This document shows positions 23,694 to 31,868 of a stretch of 64,000 bases of DNA, piece by piece. The notes under the pieces are model-generated. The model saw nothing but the letters and a program-made list of their open reading frames with translations, searched no databases and was not told the DNA's origin. This stretch comes from Rhodobacteraceae bacterium UBA6796 (lineage in GTDB: Bacteria; Pseudomonadota; Alphaproteobacteria; Rhodobacterales; Rhodobacteraceae), in assembly GCA_002452815.1 (NCBI GenBank), contig DKFM01000020.1:62001-126000 (forward strand), given 5' to 3'. The translations under genes and the position numbers were made by a program. The first letter of the stretch is position 1. Every line of letters starts with the position of its first letter.

Positions 23694-26018
23694 ATGGGTG
23701 AGGCTTTGGTGATCCGGCGGCAGTTGCAGGCGACGGCGGGGCCTGCGGGCTGGCTTGACGCTGTGGGCTGGGGCGCCGAAGGCAGCACCGAGTTGCGCCT
23801 GTTTTTGGCCAATCCCTGCAAACCCGATCAGGTGCCCGCCGATCAGCCCGCCGGCATCGAGGTGCTGGAGCGGCGCGATGTGGCAGGCGGGGTGATGGTG
23901 ATCGCGCGCGCGCAGGGCACAGGCCCATGGCATCTGGCGGTCCTGCCCGAACCGCCGCAGGAGGCCTCCCCCTTGGCCCAACCGGAGCTGCGCGCCTTTT
24001 CCCCTGCAACGCCCGACTGGGCGGCGTTTGCAGGCAAGAACTGTCTTTTTGGGGAACGGCTGGAGCAAAGCGCCGAGGCCGTGCTCGACTGGCTGAGCTG
24101 GCACCACGATTTGCACGGCGCCGAAGCCGCGGTGATCCTGAACCGCTGCCCGCCCGACAGTGCCGCAGGCAGCGATGCCGATTTCGCGACCGCCCTGCAC
24201 GCCGGGATGGAGGCGCGCGAACTGCCGATGACGGTGGCGATCCTGGAAAGCCCGGTGCCGCTGGGCAAGCCCGGGATGGGCCCCGAAAGCCACCCGTTCC
24301 TGGCCCCCGACGCGCCCGGCAAGGACCGCATGGAGGTGCCCGCGCCCGACCCGTGGCGTGCGCCGCTTGGTCAGTCGCTGGTGTTCGAAATCGCGAAATG
24401 GCGGTTTCTGGCGCAGGCGCGCGCGGTGCTGACGCTGGATGTGACCGACTATCTGGCCCCGCGCACGGATGGCGCACCCGGCGCGTTCGACGCCTGCATC
24501 GCGTCTGGATCGGGCGTCGTTCTGCTGGTCGGGCGGCGGATCTATCCCTGGCGGGTGCGCCCTGGTCAGCCCGAGCGTTTCGCCGATCACATCTGCCGCC
24601 AGTTCGACGCGCGCCGAGGTATCGCACGTTGGGGCGTGGCGCCACAAAAGGCCGGGCTGAACGCGACCTGGCGGCATATCCGTGTGGCCTATGCCAAGCC
24701 CGACCCGGGCACGGTGGTGCCGTTCTGGCGCGCGATGGCGCTGCGGGTGCCGGGGCGCGCGGCGGCGGAACTGGCGCCCAAGACCTCGCTGGTGGAAGAT
24801 GCGCAGCTTTTGCAGATCGCCACTGAAATCTGGGCGCACAAACCGATCCGCCCGCCGGTCTCGAAACCGAAACCCGCACCGAAACGGGCCGCGGAGGCCG
24901 GGCGCACCTGCATCGTCACCACGATGAAGAACGAAGGACCCTTCATCCTGGAATGGATCGCCTATCACCGCGCGATCGGGGTCGAGGATTTTCTGGTCTA
25001 CACCAACGACTGCACCGACGGCACCGACACCATGCTCGAGATGCTGCAGCGCAAGGGGATCTTGCAGCATCGGGTGAACCCCTGGGTTCCGGGGGGCGAG
25101 CTGAAACCCCAGCACGCCGCGCTGCAGGCCAGTGAATCCGAACCGATCGTGCAGAATTGCGGCTGGGCGATCTGCATGGATGTGGATGAATTCATTGACA
25201 TCAAGATCGGCGACGGCACGCTCAATGCGCTTTATACCGCGATGGGCGAGGCGAACATGATCTCGCTGACCTGGCGGCTCTTTGGCAATTGCGATGTGCA
25301 TGAGTACGAGGACCGCTTCCTGCTGGATCAGTTCACCACCTGTGCCCCCGAGGTGGTGCGCAAACCGCATCAGGCCTGGGGCTTCAAGACGCTGTTTCGA
25401 AATATCGACATCTACAAGAAGATCGGCGTGCACCGGCCCAAAGGGCTGGTGCCCGATCTGTGGGACCGGGTGCACTGGCTCAACGGCTCGGGCCGCCCGA
25501 TGCCACGCGAGATGTTCCGCAACGGCTGGCGTTCGACGCTGGAAACCTTCGGCTATGACTGGGTGCAACTGAACCATTACGCCGTGCGCTCGGCCGAAAG
25601 CTTTCTGGTCAAGCGCGACCGTGGGCGTGTCAACCATGTCGATCGCGACCAGGGGCTGAACTATTGGTTCCGCATGAACCATAACGCGGTCGAGGAACGG
25701 TCAATCCAGCGGATGATCCCGCGGCTGCAGGCCGAATACGACCGGCTGATGGCCGACCCCGAGATCCGCGCCGCGCACGACCACTCGGTCGCCTGCCACC
25801 GCGCCAAGATCGCCGAACTGCGCGCCACCGAGAATTACGAGAATTTCTATGGCGAGCTGTGTTCGGAGCGGTTCGAGCGGCTGTCGCGCATGCTGCATGT
25901 CTTCGGCTCGAACGTGTTCAACGCAGGCCCCGGCGTGATCCCCGAGGATCTGCACAGGCGTGATCTGCCACCCGATTATTTCTTTACCGTCGCGCATGTG
26001 GGCGAGGCCGAGCATTGA
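23694..26018 (+). CDS. Tandem glycosyltransferase protein (degenerate plus intact GT2-like domains)
   Basis: 774-residue protein. The C-terminal half (about 415-700) is a Glyco_tranf_2_4-type domain: TMKNEGPFILEWIAYHRAIG, YTNDCTDGTDTML, MDVDEFIDIKIGDGT with the metal-binding D-x-D-E, and FKTLFRNIDIYKKIGVHRPKG. The N-terminal half has the same order in worn form: AVLDWLSWHHDLHG, then LDVTDYLAPRTDG where D-x-D-E has become D-x-T-D, so it is likely inactive or structural. ATG at 23694 follows GGAAGGG. Divergent from the three-domain gene, 142 bases away. Probably acts on the same glycan. Confidence 0.8.
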   Translation: MGEALVIRRQLQATAGPAGWLDAVGWGAEGSTELRLFLANPCKPDQVPADQPAGIEVLERRDVAGGVMVIARAQGTGPWHLAVLPEPPQEASPLAQPELRAFSPATPDWAAFAGKNCLFGERLEQSAEAVLDWLSWHHDLHGAEAAVILNRCPPDSAAGSDADFATALHAGMEARELPMTVAILESPVPLGKPGMGPESHPFLAPDAPGKDRMEVPAPDPWRAPLGQSLVFEIAKWRFLAQARAVLTLDVTDYLAPRTDGAPGAFDACIASGSGVVLLVGRRIYPWRVRPGQPERFADHICRQFDARRGIARWGVAPQKAGLNATWRHIRVAYAKPDPGTVVPFWRAMALRVPGRAAAELAPKTSLVEDAQLLQIATEIWAHKPIRPPVSKPKPAPKRAAEAGRTCIVTTMKNEGPFILEWIAYHRAIGVEDFLVYTNDCTDGTDTMLEMLQRKGILQHRVNPWVPGGELKPQHAALQASESEPIVQNCGWAICMDVDEFIDIKIGDGTLNALYTAMGEANMISLTWRLFGNCDVHEYEDRFLLDQFTTCAPEVVRKPHQAWGFKTLFRNIDIYKKIGVHRPKGLVPDLWDRVHWLNGSGRPMPREMFRNGWRSTLETFGYDWVQLNHYAVRSAESFLVKRDRGRVNHVDRDQGLNYWFRMNHNAVEERSIQRMIPRLQAEYDRLMADPEIRAAHDHSVACHRAKIAELRATENYENFYGELCSERFERLSRMLHVFGSNVFNAGPGVIPEDLHRRDLPPDYFFTVAHVGEAEH

Positions 26019-26058
26019 GCGCCCCTGCCCGCCCGCGCGCGGCCTGTCTGCGGCGGAT

Positions 26059-26123
26059 GCCTCCGGCGGGAGTATTTGGGCCAAGAAGAAATCCCTGCGC
26101 TTCTTCTTGGCAAAAATACTCAT
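26059..26123. repeat. Dispersed inverted repeat copy 3 (AAGAAGAA subtype)
   Basis: Left arm CGGCGGGAGTATTTGGGCCA then AGAAGAAATC; right arm CTTCTTCTTGGCAAAAATACTC. It differs from the main type in AGTATTT instead of GATATTT and in the AAGAAGAA arm end. Located between two co-directional glycosyltransferase genes. Confidence 0.85.
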
Positions 26124-26216
26124 CTTTCACGGGGCCATATGCGATGCGGGCGCCGATGGGCGACACGGGCGGTGCGGCATTTGCAAATGTGCGGCAAACC
26201 GGGCAAGGCTAGACCC

Positions 26217-27275
26217 ATGCGCAGCCTGCTGATCCTGACCGTCAAGAACGAAGCGGCCTTCCTGCTGGAATGGCTGGCCCATCACCGCGCGGTGGGATTC
26301 ACCGATTTTCTGGTGTTTTCCAACGATTGCGACGACGGCACCGACACGATGCTGGACCGGCTGGAGGCGTTGGGGTGGCTGACGCATCTGCGCAATCCGG
26401 GGCCCTGGCCGCAGGGGCCGCAATGGGCCGCACTGAAGGCCGCCGACCGGCACCCGCTGAAAGCGGGTGCGGATTGGGTGCTGTTTGCCGATATCGACGA
26501 ATTCGTGAATATCCATGTGGGCGACGGCACGCTGGACGCGCTGCGCGCCGCGCTGCCCGAGGCCAGCGCGATTCCACTGACCTGGCGGATGTTCGGCAAT
26601 GCGGGCGTGGTCGATTACACCGACGCGCCGGTGACCGCGCAATTCACCCGCGCGGCGCCCGCAACGATGCTGTGGCCCTGGCGCGCCTATCTGTTCAAGA
26701 CGCTGTTTCGCAACGATGGCAGCTATGGCAAGCTTGGCGTGCATCGCCCGCGCCAGCCCGACCCGGGCCGCATGGCGGCGCAGCGCTGGTTTGACGGATC
26801 GGGGCGGTTGCTGCCCGCGATCTTTCACCGGCAGCGGATCTTTTCGCTGCTGGGACAAGATAGTTACGGGCTGGTGCAGCTGAACCATTATGCGCTTGGC
26901 GCGATGCAAAGTTATGTTCTGAAATGCGACCGCGGGAGGGCCAACCGCGACACCGGCGCCTTCGACCTGTCCTATTGGGTCGAGCGGAATTTCGACACGG
27001 AAGAGGACCGTTCGATCACGCGCTATGCGGCACGCAGCGCTGATCTGCGCGCCGCGCTGATGGCCGATCCGGTGCTGGCCGATCTGCATGACGCGGCGGT
27101 GCGATGGCGTCACACCCGGATCGCCGATCTGATGCTGAGCGAGGACTACCGCGCCCTGTTCGGACGGCTGATGCTGACCCCCGCCTCGCGCCCGCTCGCG
27201 CCCGCCGCGGCGCAAAGAATGGTGGCCTTGGCCCGCCAGGCACAGGCGATTGTGGAGCAACCGGAAACAAGCTGA
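26217..27275 (+). CDS. Glycosyltransferase, Glyco_tranf_2_4 type
   Basis: 352-residue single-domain relative of the C-terminal half of the upstream gene: LTVKNEAAFLLEWLAHHRAVG, SNDCDDGTDTMLDRL, FADIDEFVNIHVGDGT (D-x-D-E, about 98-113), MFGNAGVVDYTDAPV, and LFKTLFRNDGSYGKLGVHRP. All catalytic-looking residues are intact. The C-terminal 120 residues are helical. Start at 26217 comes directly before MRSLLILTVKN, which begins the fold. An inverted repeat separates it from the upstream gene, so it may have its own promoter. Sugar and acceptor unknown. Confidence 0.85.
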   Translation: MRSLLILTVKNEAAFLLEWLAHHRAVGFTDFLVFSNDCDDGTDTMLDRLEALGWLTHLRNPGPWPQGPQWAALKAADRHPLKAGADWVLFADIDEFVNIHVGDGTLDALRAALPEASAIPLTWRMFGNAGVVDYTDAPVTAQFTRAAPATMLWPWRAYLFKTLFRNDGSYGKLGVHRPRQPDPGRMAAQRWFDGSGRLLPAIFHRQRIFSLLGQDSYGLVQLNHYALGAMQSYVLKCDRGRANRDTGAFDLSYWVERNFDTEEDRSITRYAARSADLRAALMADPVLADLHDAAVRWRHTRIADLMLSEDYRALFGRLMLTPASRPLAPAAAQRMVALARQAQAIVEQPETS

Positions 27276-27365
27276 CACAGTATCGTGCATTGCCAACAAA
27301 TGGCGGACAATACAGCGTATTTTCTGACTTCTTCCGCATTTATGCCCAAGTTTGGAAATGGTAGA

Positions 27366-27373
27366 TTAACCAT
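27366..27373 (+). promoter_or_regulatory. TTAACCAT, CtrA-type half site
   Basis: TTAACCAT lies 39-46 bases before the start of the 321-residue gene within an AT-rich gap (27276-27411). CtrA controls capsule and gene-transfer functions in R. capsulatus, which makes it worth testing, but an isolated octamer is weak evidence. Confidence 0.25.
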
Positions 27374-27411
27374 TATCACACAGCCTCCGCAGCAGATCGC
27401 GGGAGGCTGGC

Positions 27412-28377
27412 ATGACTGTCTTTGGGGAAGTTGGTAAAGAGATGCGCGAGTTGAGCGACAGCGAATGGCAACAAAAGCTCGAAGCCTTGGGCGACGAGGT
27501 CGGCTATTTCGAACGCTTGGGCAAATCGCACAGTGCGCTTCTGGCCGAGGATGGGCCGGTGCTGCTTGTCAGTTTCGAGGCGCGCGGCGGGATTCGCGCG
27601 CGCTCGGACGCTCAGATGCCGCTGGGCTATACCGTCGCGCAGGCGGGCGGCTGGTCCAGCCTGACGCTGATCTGCAGCCATGACACCTGGTTCCGCGATC
27701 CGGCGGTCTATGCCTATTTCGACCGGCTGGTGGACGAGGGGTTCTTCGAGGATTTCGACCGCGTGGTGTTTTACGGCACCGGGCCTGCGGGCTATGCCGC
27801 GGCCGCGTTTTCCGTCACCGCGCCGGGCGCCACGGTGATCGCCATTCAGCCGCAGGCCACGCTGGACCCGCGGCTCAGCGGCTGGGATGACCGTTTCACC
27901 GACATGCGCCGGACCTCGTTCTCGGATCGCTACGGCTTTGCGCCGGACATGGTCGAGGGCGCAGATGCGGGCTATGTGATCTTCGACCCGCGGGTGACGC
28001 TTGATGCGATGCATGCCGCGCTGTTCTCACGCGCCCATGTCACATTGCTGCCTTGCCCCAATCTGGGCCTGAACATCGAACGGATGCTGAACGAGATGGA
28101 CGCGCTGGAACCGATGCTGGCATTGGCCTGCGCGGGGCGGTTCGATGCCGCGGCCTTCTGGCGGCTATATCGCGCGCGACGCAACCTGCCCCGCTATCTG
28201 CGCGCGGTGGCAACCCGGCTGGAAAGCCACGAGCGCCCCTATCTGGAGGCGTTGCTGTGCCGCAATGTGGCGCGTCGGTTGAACGGGCCGCGTTTCCGGT
28301 CGCGACTGACCACGCTGGAAGACCAGTTGCACGCGCAGGGCATCATCCTGCCCGAAGCACTGCCGATCCCGGCCTGA
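27412..28377 (+). CDS. Alpha/beta-hydrolase-like protein with lost catalytic residues
   Basis: 321-residue protein homologous to the C-terminal domain of the 21335-23551 gene (both share an HDTWFRDP/RDPWVSDE-like stretch, FFEDFDRVVFYG/FFNQFERVVFYG, QPQATLD/SPQSTLD, and a helical tail with RARRNLPRY/RARRDFPRY). The elbow reads YGTGPAGYAAAAF where the partner has YGASMGGYAACAF, so the nucleophile serine is glycine, and PNLGLNIERM replaces LMGHRLGSSL, losing the histidine. It should be a pseudoenzyme, perhaps a scaffold or partner. GGGAGG precedes the ATG. Function unknown. Confidence 0.75.
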   Translation: MTVFGEVGKEMRELSDSEWQQKLEALGDEVGYFERLGKSHSALLAEDGPVLLVSFEARGGIRARSDAQMPLGYTVAQAGGWSSLTLICSHDTWFRDPAVYAYFDRLVDEGFFEDFDRVVFYGTGPAGYAAAAFSVTAPGATVIAIQPQATLDPRLSGWDDRFTDMRRTSFSDRYGFAPDMVEGADAGYVIFDPRVTLDAMHAALFSRAHVTLLPCPNLGLNIERMLNEMDALEPMLALACAGRFDAAAFWRLYRARRNLPRYLRAVATRLESHERPYLEALLCRNVARRLNGPRFRSRLTTLEDQLHAQGIILPEALPIPA

Positions 28378-28431
28378 ACCGCATCGGGGCCCTCGCGGCG
28401 GCCCCGGCTGTCCGAAGCCGGCCCCGGGGTG

Positions 28432-28788
28432 TCAGGCGTTGGAGCGGGGATGCCCCTGATCTTCGGGGGCCTCTTCATCCTCTACCAGATGCGAGACATG
28501 GGTATGCACATGGCGCGGCGCGCGCCCTGCGGTTTCGGGCGCGAACATGGGCGCGGGGGTGAAAACCTCGATGCTCGCAGGCGCCAGGCTCAGCCCCAGG
28601 GCGGACAGCGCCTGCATCAGCACCTCGTCGGCGCGCACCACCAGACGGTCATTTTCAAGCTGACAGGGCGCGCGGAATTGTCCGACGCACAGTGCCGCCA
28701 GCACCAGATCGCCGCTGACCTCGATCAGCTGCGCGCCCATATCGGTGGCGGCATCCGCGTTCGGGGACTGGTTCTGGGTTTTCGACAT
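28432..28788 (-). CDS. Hypothetical protein, 118 residues
   Basis: Not recognised. The start is well supported (AGGAGGCCCC then ATG). Sequence is soluble-looking: an Asn/Asp-rich beginning (MSKTQNQSPNADAATDMG), a compact middle with two cysteines (LCVGQFRAPCQLENDRLVVRAD split around residues 34-54), and a His/Glu-rich end (HVHTHVSHLVEDEEAPEDQ) that could bind metal. It converges on the pseudo-hydrolase gene across a 54-base gap with a GC-rich hairpin (GGGGCC...GGCCCC) but no T run. Confidence 0.6.
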   Translation of the reverse strand: MSKTQNQSPNADAATDMGAQLIEVSGDLVLAALCVGQFRAPCQLENDRLVVRADEVLMQALSALGLSLAPASIEVFTPAPMFAPETAGRAPRHVHTHVSHLVEDEEAPEDQGHPRSNA

Positions 28789-28983
28789 GGGGCCTCCTGA
28801 TCGCGCTCACGAACCGGACACGAAACCTGGACGGGCGCATTGCAGGTGCAGTATCGGGCGCCGCGCGGTGCAGGGCAAGCCCAAACCGGCCGGAACGGAA
28901 CGCCCCGGCGTCCCGCACCTGCGTGCCCTGTTCAAGGGTCCGCCCTCAAACAGGCCCGGAGCGCGGCACCTTCCCGGCCCCTG

Positions 28984-29208
28984 TCAGACCCAGAACCGGT
29001 CGCGGAAAACATGATAGACGATGCGATCGCGCGAGATCCCCTGCGCGGCCAGATCGGCATCGTCAAGCGCACGCAGCCGCGCGATTTCAGCGCTGCGCGA
29101 CTGCTGTTCCATGAATCGCACAAAACCGGCGGACAGGGGGGCAAGCATGCGCTGCGCAGCCCTGGACAGGGCGTGGCCCTGCGGCATGGATGTCGTGGAA
29201 ATCACCAT
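28984..29208 (-). CDS. DUF1127 family small protein
   Basis: 74-residue protein whose C-terminal third RLRALDDADLAAQGISRDRI is the DUF1127 (YjiS-like) motif. In alphaproteobacteria such proteins bind RNA or respond to stress, and some are co-transcribed with sRNAs. Strong ribosome site AGGAGGTTTCCA before the ATG at 29208. The 195 bases downstream (28789-28983) hold stem-forming sequence around 28930-28963 (CCTGTT...AACAGG), which might be a terminator or RNA element; I cannot say more. Confidence 0.8.
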   Translation of the reverse strand: MVISTTSMPQGHALSRAAQRMLAPLSAGFVRFMEQQSRSAEIARLRALDDADLAAQGISRDRIVYHVFRDRFWV

Positions 29209-29336
29209 TGGAAACCTCCTGAAAGATGTCAGGTTGCTTCCTCCCCAAGCGCAGAATACGTCAGCAATCCTGCCGTAGCCAGACAGTTTGTCGCAACCCG
29301 GCCATGCATGTGCGGCCGGGCATGCCCCCGACGGGT

Positions 29337-29639
29337 TCAGCAGGAATAGGCCTGCGCGCGCACCACATAGACATCGGCGCCCGGCTCGACCTGTTCGAAG
29401 ACGACCGTGTTGGCGCCATCTGCCCGGGCGCTCTCCATCACCTTGTTGCGGGCGTAGCGCACCCCCTGCTCAGCCAGCACCGGGCCATAAACCGCGGGCG
29501 TCATCGAAATATGACTGATCAGGCGGCACGCGCCGACTTCGGCGGCCGTGGCGGTGCGCACCTCGGGCACGCCGCGAAAGCCGGGGTCGTCACAGCCGGC
29601 CAGCGCCAGCACCGTGACAATCAGGATCGGGGATTTCAT
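29337..29639 (-). CDS. Small lipoprotein, DUF4156/RcsF-like
   Basis: 100-residue protein with a lipoprotein signal MKSPILIVTVLALAGC (lipobox L-A-G-C, lipidated C16). The mature part EVGACRLISHISM to YARNKVMESARADGANTVVFEQV resembles the DUF4156 fold, in which cysteines pair and the ANTVV strand is conserved. Likely on the periplasmic side of the outer or inner membrane; function unknown. Divergent from pyrC. A GGCCGG-type hairpin follows the stop in the gap towards DUF1127. Confidence 0.72.
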   Translation of the reverse strand: MKSPILIVTVLALAGCDDPGFRGVPEVRTATAAEVGACRLISHISMTPAVYGPVLAEQGVRYARNKVMESARADGANTVVFEQVEPGADVYVVRAQAYSC

Positions 29640-29787
29640 TGCTGCTCTCCTCTTGACGGGAGACTTCATGCTGCCCGCGCCCGCGCCCGGCGGCAAGCCG
29701 CATGCAAACACATCGGCGCGATTGCGCCGAGGCTCTGCGGCGTTGATCCCACTGGATTTGGCCGCGGTCCCGGTGTAGGGCAAAACC

Positions 29788-30828
29788 ATGACCCAGATCA
29801 CGCTTCCCCGCCCCGACGATTGGCACCTGCATCTGCGCGACGGCGCCATGCTGCAAGGTATCCTGCCCGAAACCACGCGCCATTTCGCGCGCGCGATCAT
29901 CATGCCCAATCTGGTGCCGCCGGTGGTCACCGCCGCACAGGCCGCCGCCTATCGCGACCGGATTCTGGCCGCCCTGCCCGAAGGGGCCGCGTTCGAGCCG
30001 CTGATGACGCTGTACCTGACCGAAACCACCGATCCGGCCGATGTGGCGGCTGCGGCGGCTTCGGGGCTGGTGCGCGCGGTCAAGCTCTATCCGGCGGGGG
30101 CCACGACCAATTCGAATTCCGGCGTGCGCGATTTCGACAAGGTGCGCGGCGTTCTGGAAAAAATGGCCGAGATCGGCCTGCCGCTGTGCGTGCATGGCGA
30201 GGTCACGACGCCCGAGGTCGACATCTTCGACCGCGAGGCCGTGTTCATCGACACCGTGCTGGACCCGATCCGCCGCGCAACCCCGGGCCTGCGCGTGGTG
30301 ATGGAACACATCACCACCAAGGACGGCGTGGACTATGTCCGCGCGCAGGGCGACGATCTGGGCGCGACGATCACCACCCATCACCTGATCATCAACCGCA
30401 ACCACATCCTCGTGGGCGGGATCAAGCCGCATTACTACTGCCTGCCGGTAGCGAAACGCGAGGAACATCGTCTGGCGCTGCGCGCCGCGGCGACCTCGGG
30501 CGAGGCGCGGTTCTTCCTGGGCACCGACTCGGCGCCCCATGCCGACCACCTGAAGGAAAACGCCTGCGGCTGCGCCGGGTGCTTTACCGCGACCAACACG
30601 ATGCAGCTGCTGGCGCATGTGTTCGAGGAAGAGGGCGCGCTGGACCGGCTGGCCGCGTTTGCCGCGCAAAACGGCCCGGCCTTCTATCGTCTGCCGGTGA
30701 ATACCGCGACGATGGTTCTGGAAAAGACCGATCAACCCGCCGAATGGCCCGAAAAGATCATCACCGGCGCGGGTCCGGTGACGGTTTTCAACCCGGGTTT
30801 CCCGGTTTATTGGCATGTGAAAGACTGA
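29788..30828 (+). CDS. pyrC: Dihydroorotase (class II)
   Basis: 346-residue zinc amidohydrolase closing carbamoyl-aspartate to dihydroorotate in pyrimidine synthesis. The metal ligands are seen in [11 protein letters not shown], the carboxylated lysine in [13 protein letters not shown], histidines in LCVHGEV and VMEHITT, and aspartate in [14 protein letters not shown]. Length matches E. coli-type PyrC. Followed by pyrE after an inverted repeat, so both could be on one message but with attenuation or processing at the repeat. Confidence 0.96.
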   Translation: MTQITLPRPDDWHLHLRDGAMLQGILPETTRHFARAIIMPNLVPPVVTAAQAAAYRDRILAALPEGAAFEPLMTLYLTETTDPADVAAAAASGLVRAVKLYPAGATTNSNSGVRDFDKVRGVLEKMAEIGLPLCVHGEVTTPEVDIFDREAVFIDTVLDPIRRATPGLRVVMEHITTKDGVDYVRAQGDDLGATITTHHLIINRNHILVGGIKPHYYCLPVAKREEHRLALRAAATSGEARFFLGTDSAPHADHLKENACGCAGCFTATNTMQLLAHVFEEEGALDRLAAFAAQNGPAFYRLPVNTATMVLEKTDQPAEWPEKIITGAGPVTVFNPGFPVYWHVKD

Positions 30829-30923
30829 TTTCTCCTGGCTCAAATACTCCCGCCGGAGGCATCTGTGGCCCGCCCGGGGGCGCCGCCCCCGGACCCCCGG
30901 GATATTTGAGCCAAAGAGAAAAC
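30829..30923. repeat. Dispersed inverted repeat copy 4 (arms in reverse order)
   Basis: TTCTCCTGGCTCAAATACTC then CCGCC on the left and GGGATATTTGAGCCAAAGAG then AA on the right; the arms pair with each other but are placed in the opposite order from the other copies, around a spacer holding the palindrome GGGGGCGCCGCCCCC. Located between pyrC and pyrE. Confidence 0.8.
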
Positions 30924-30943
30924 GCCCTGAAAGGATAGTGACG

Positions 30944-31624
30944 ATGATTCCCAGCTCCTTCCCCGCGAAAGAAGAGATCGCGCGCCTGACCGCGCGGATG
31001 CTTCTGGAAATCAAGGCCGTGCATTTCAATGCGGACGAGCCTTTCACGCTGGCCTCGGGCCTGCCCTCGCCGACCTATATCGACTGCCGCAAGCTGATCT
31101 CCTATCCGCGGATCCGCTCGACCCTGATGGATTTCATGGCCGTCACGGTAATGCGCGACGCAGGCTTCGAGGCGTTTGACAATATCGCCGGCGGCGAGAC
31201 CGCGGGTATTCCCTTTGCCGCGATGGTGGCCGAGCGGCTGGCGCTGCCGATGACCTATGTGCGCAAAAAGCCCAAGGGGTACGGGCGCAACGCCCGGATC
31301 GAAGGCGCGATGAGCGAAGGCCAGCGCGTTCTGCTGGTCGAGGATCTGACCACCGATGGCGGCAGCAAGCTGAGCTTCGTCGATGCGATCCGCGAAACCG
31401 GCGCGAGCTGCGCCCATACGGCGGTGATCTTCTACTACGGCATCTTCCCCGAAACCGTGCCGACCCTGGAAGCGCATGGCGTGCAGCTGCACTATCTGTG
31501 CACCTGGTGGGACGTTCTGGCCGAGGCGCGCGCGCAGGGCAGCTTCAGCGAGGCGACCCTGAACGAGGTCGAGGCCTTCCTGACCAATCCGCGCCCCTGG
31601 CAGGAAGCCCGCAAGAAGAGCTGA
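30944..31624 (+). CDS. pyrE: Orotate phosphoribosyltransferase
   Basis: 226-residue enzyme joining orotate and PRPP to OMP. The PRPP loop [15 protein letters not shown] (about 129-143) and [16 protein letters not shown] are typical. ATG at 30944 is preferred over the GTG six bases upstream because AAGGA is then at 8 bases. Works directly after PyrC and PyrD in the pathway. Confidence 0.95.
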   Translation: MIPSSFPAKEEIARLTARMLLEIKAVHFNADEPFTLASGLPSPTYIDCRKLISYPRIRSTLMDFMAVTVMRDAGFEAFDNIAGGETAGIPFAAMVAERLALPMTYVRKKPKGYGRNARIEGAMSEGQRVLLVEDLTTDGGSKLSFVDAIRETGASCAHTAVIFYYGIFPETVPTLEAHGVQLHYLCTWWDVLAEARAQGSFSEATLNEVEAFLTNPRPWQEARKKS

Positions 31625-31680
31625 TCCCGCCGGATCTGATTTTTCAGGGGGCCGTTTTGTGGAACCTCCTGTGCATGAAT

Positions 31681-31689
31681 TGTGGATAA
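31681..31689 (-). promoter_or_regulatory. DnaA box, first of a pair
   Basis: TGTGGATAA, perfect complement of the DnaA box TTATCCACA, in the 244-base gap before dnaB. The bases around it also make a small palindrome GAATT...AATTC. Confidence 0.7.
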
Positions 31690-31760
31690 TTCACGGCGAC
31701 TCGGTTATGGGTCTGTCCCCCTACCATATCTGGCGGGGGGCCCAGACCGTTTCCCCCAAA

Positions 31761-31777
31761 GACCGGCTAAGCCGGTC
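31761..31777. other. Hairpin between the two DnaA boxes
   Basis: GACCGGC-TAA-GCCGGTC, a perfect 7-bp stem with a 3-base loop, not followed by a T run. Could be a pyrE terminator stem of weak type or a structural element. Confidence 0.45.
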
Positions 31778-31790
31778 GTTGGCAGCTTGG

Positions 31791-31799
31791 TTATCCACA
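31791..31799 (+). promoter_or_regulatory. DnaA box, second of a pair
   Basis: TTATCCACA, a perfect consensus DnaA box 70-78 bases before the dnaB start, opposite in orientation to the box at 31681. Suggests DnaA control of dnaB rather than an origin, because no AT-rich unwinding element or box cluster is present. Confidence 0.7.
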
Positions 31800-31868
31800 A
31801 AGTTGCCCCCATTTTGGAATGAAACCGCGCTCCGTTAAGAGAGCCGCTTGCAGGGTATCGAGGCCGAG

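Noticed and set aside
28789..28983. CcsR-like sRNA genes downstream of the DUF1127 gene
   Set aside because: Such sRNAs follow a DUF1127 gene in R. sphaeroides, but I see no repeated hairpins with C/U-rich loops here, only one imperfect stem.
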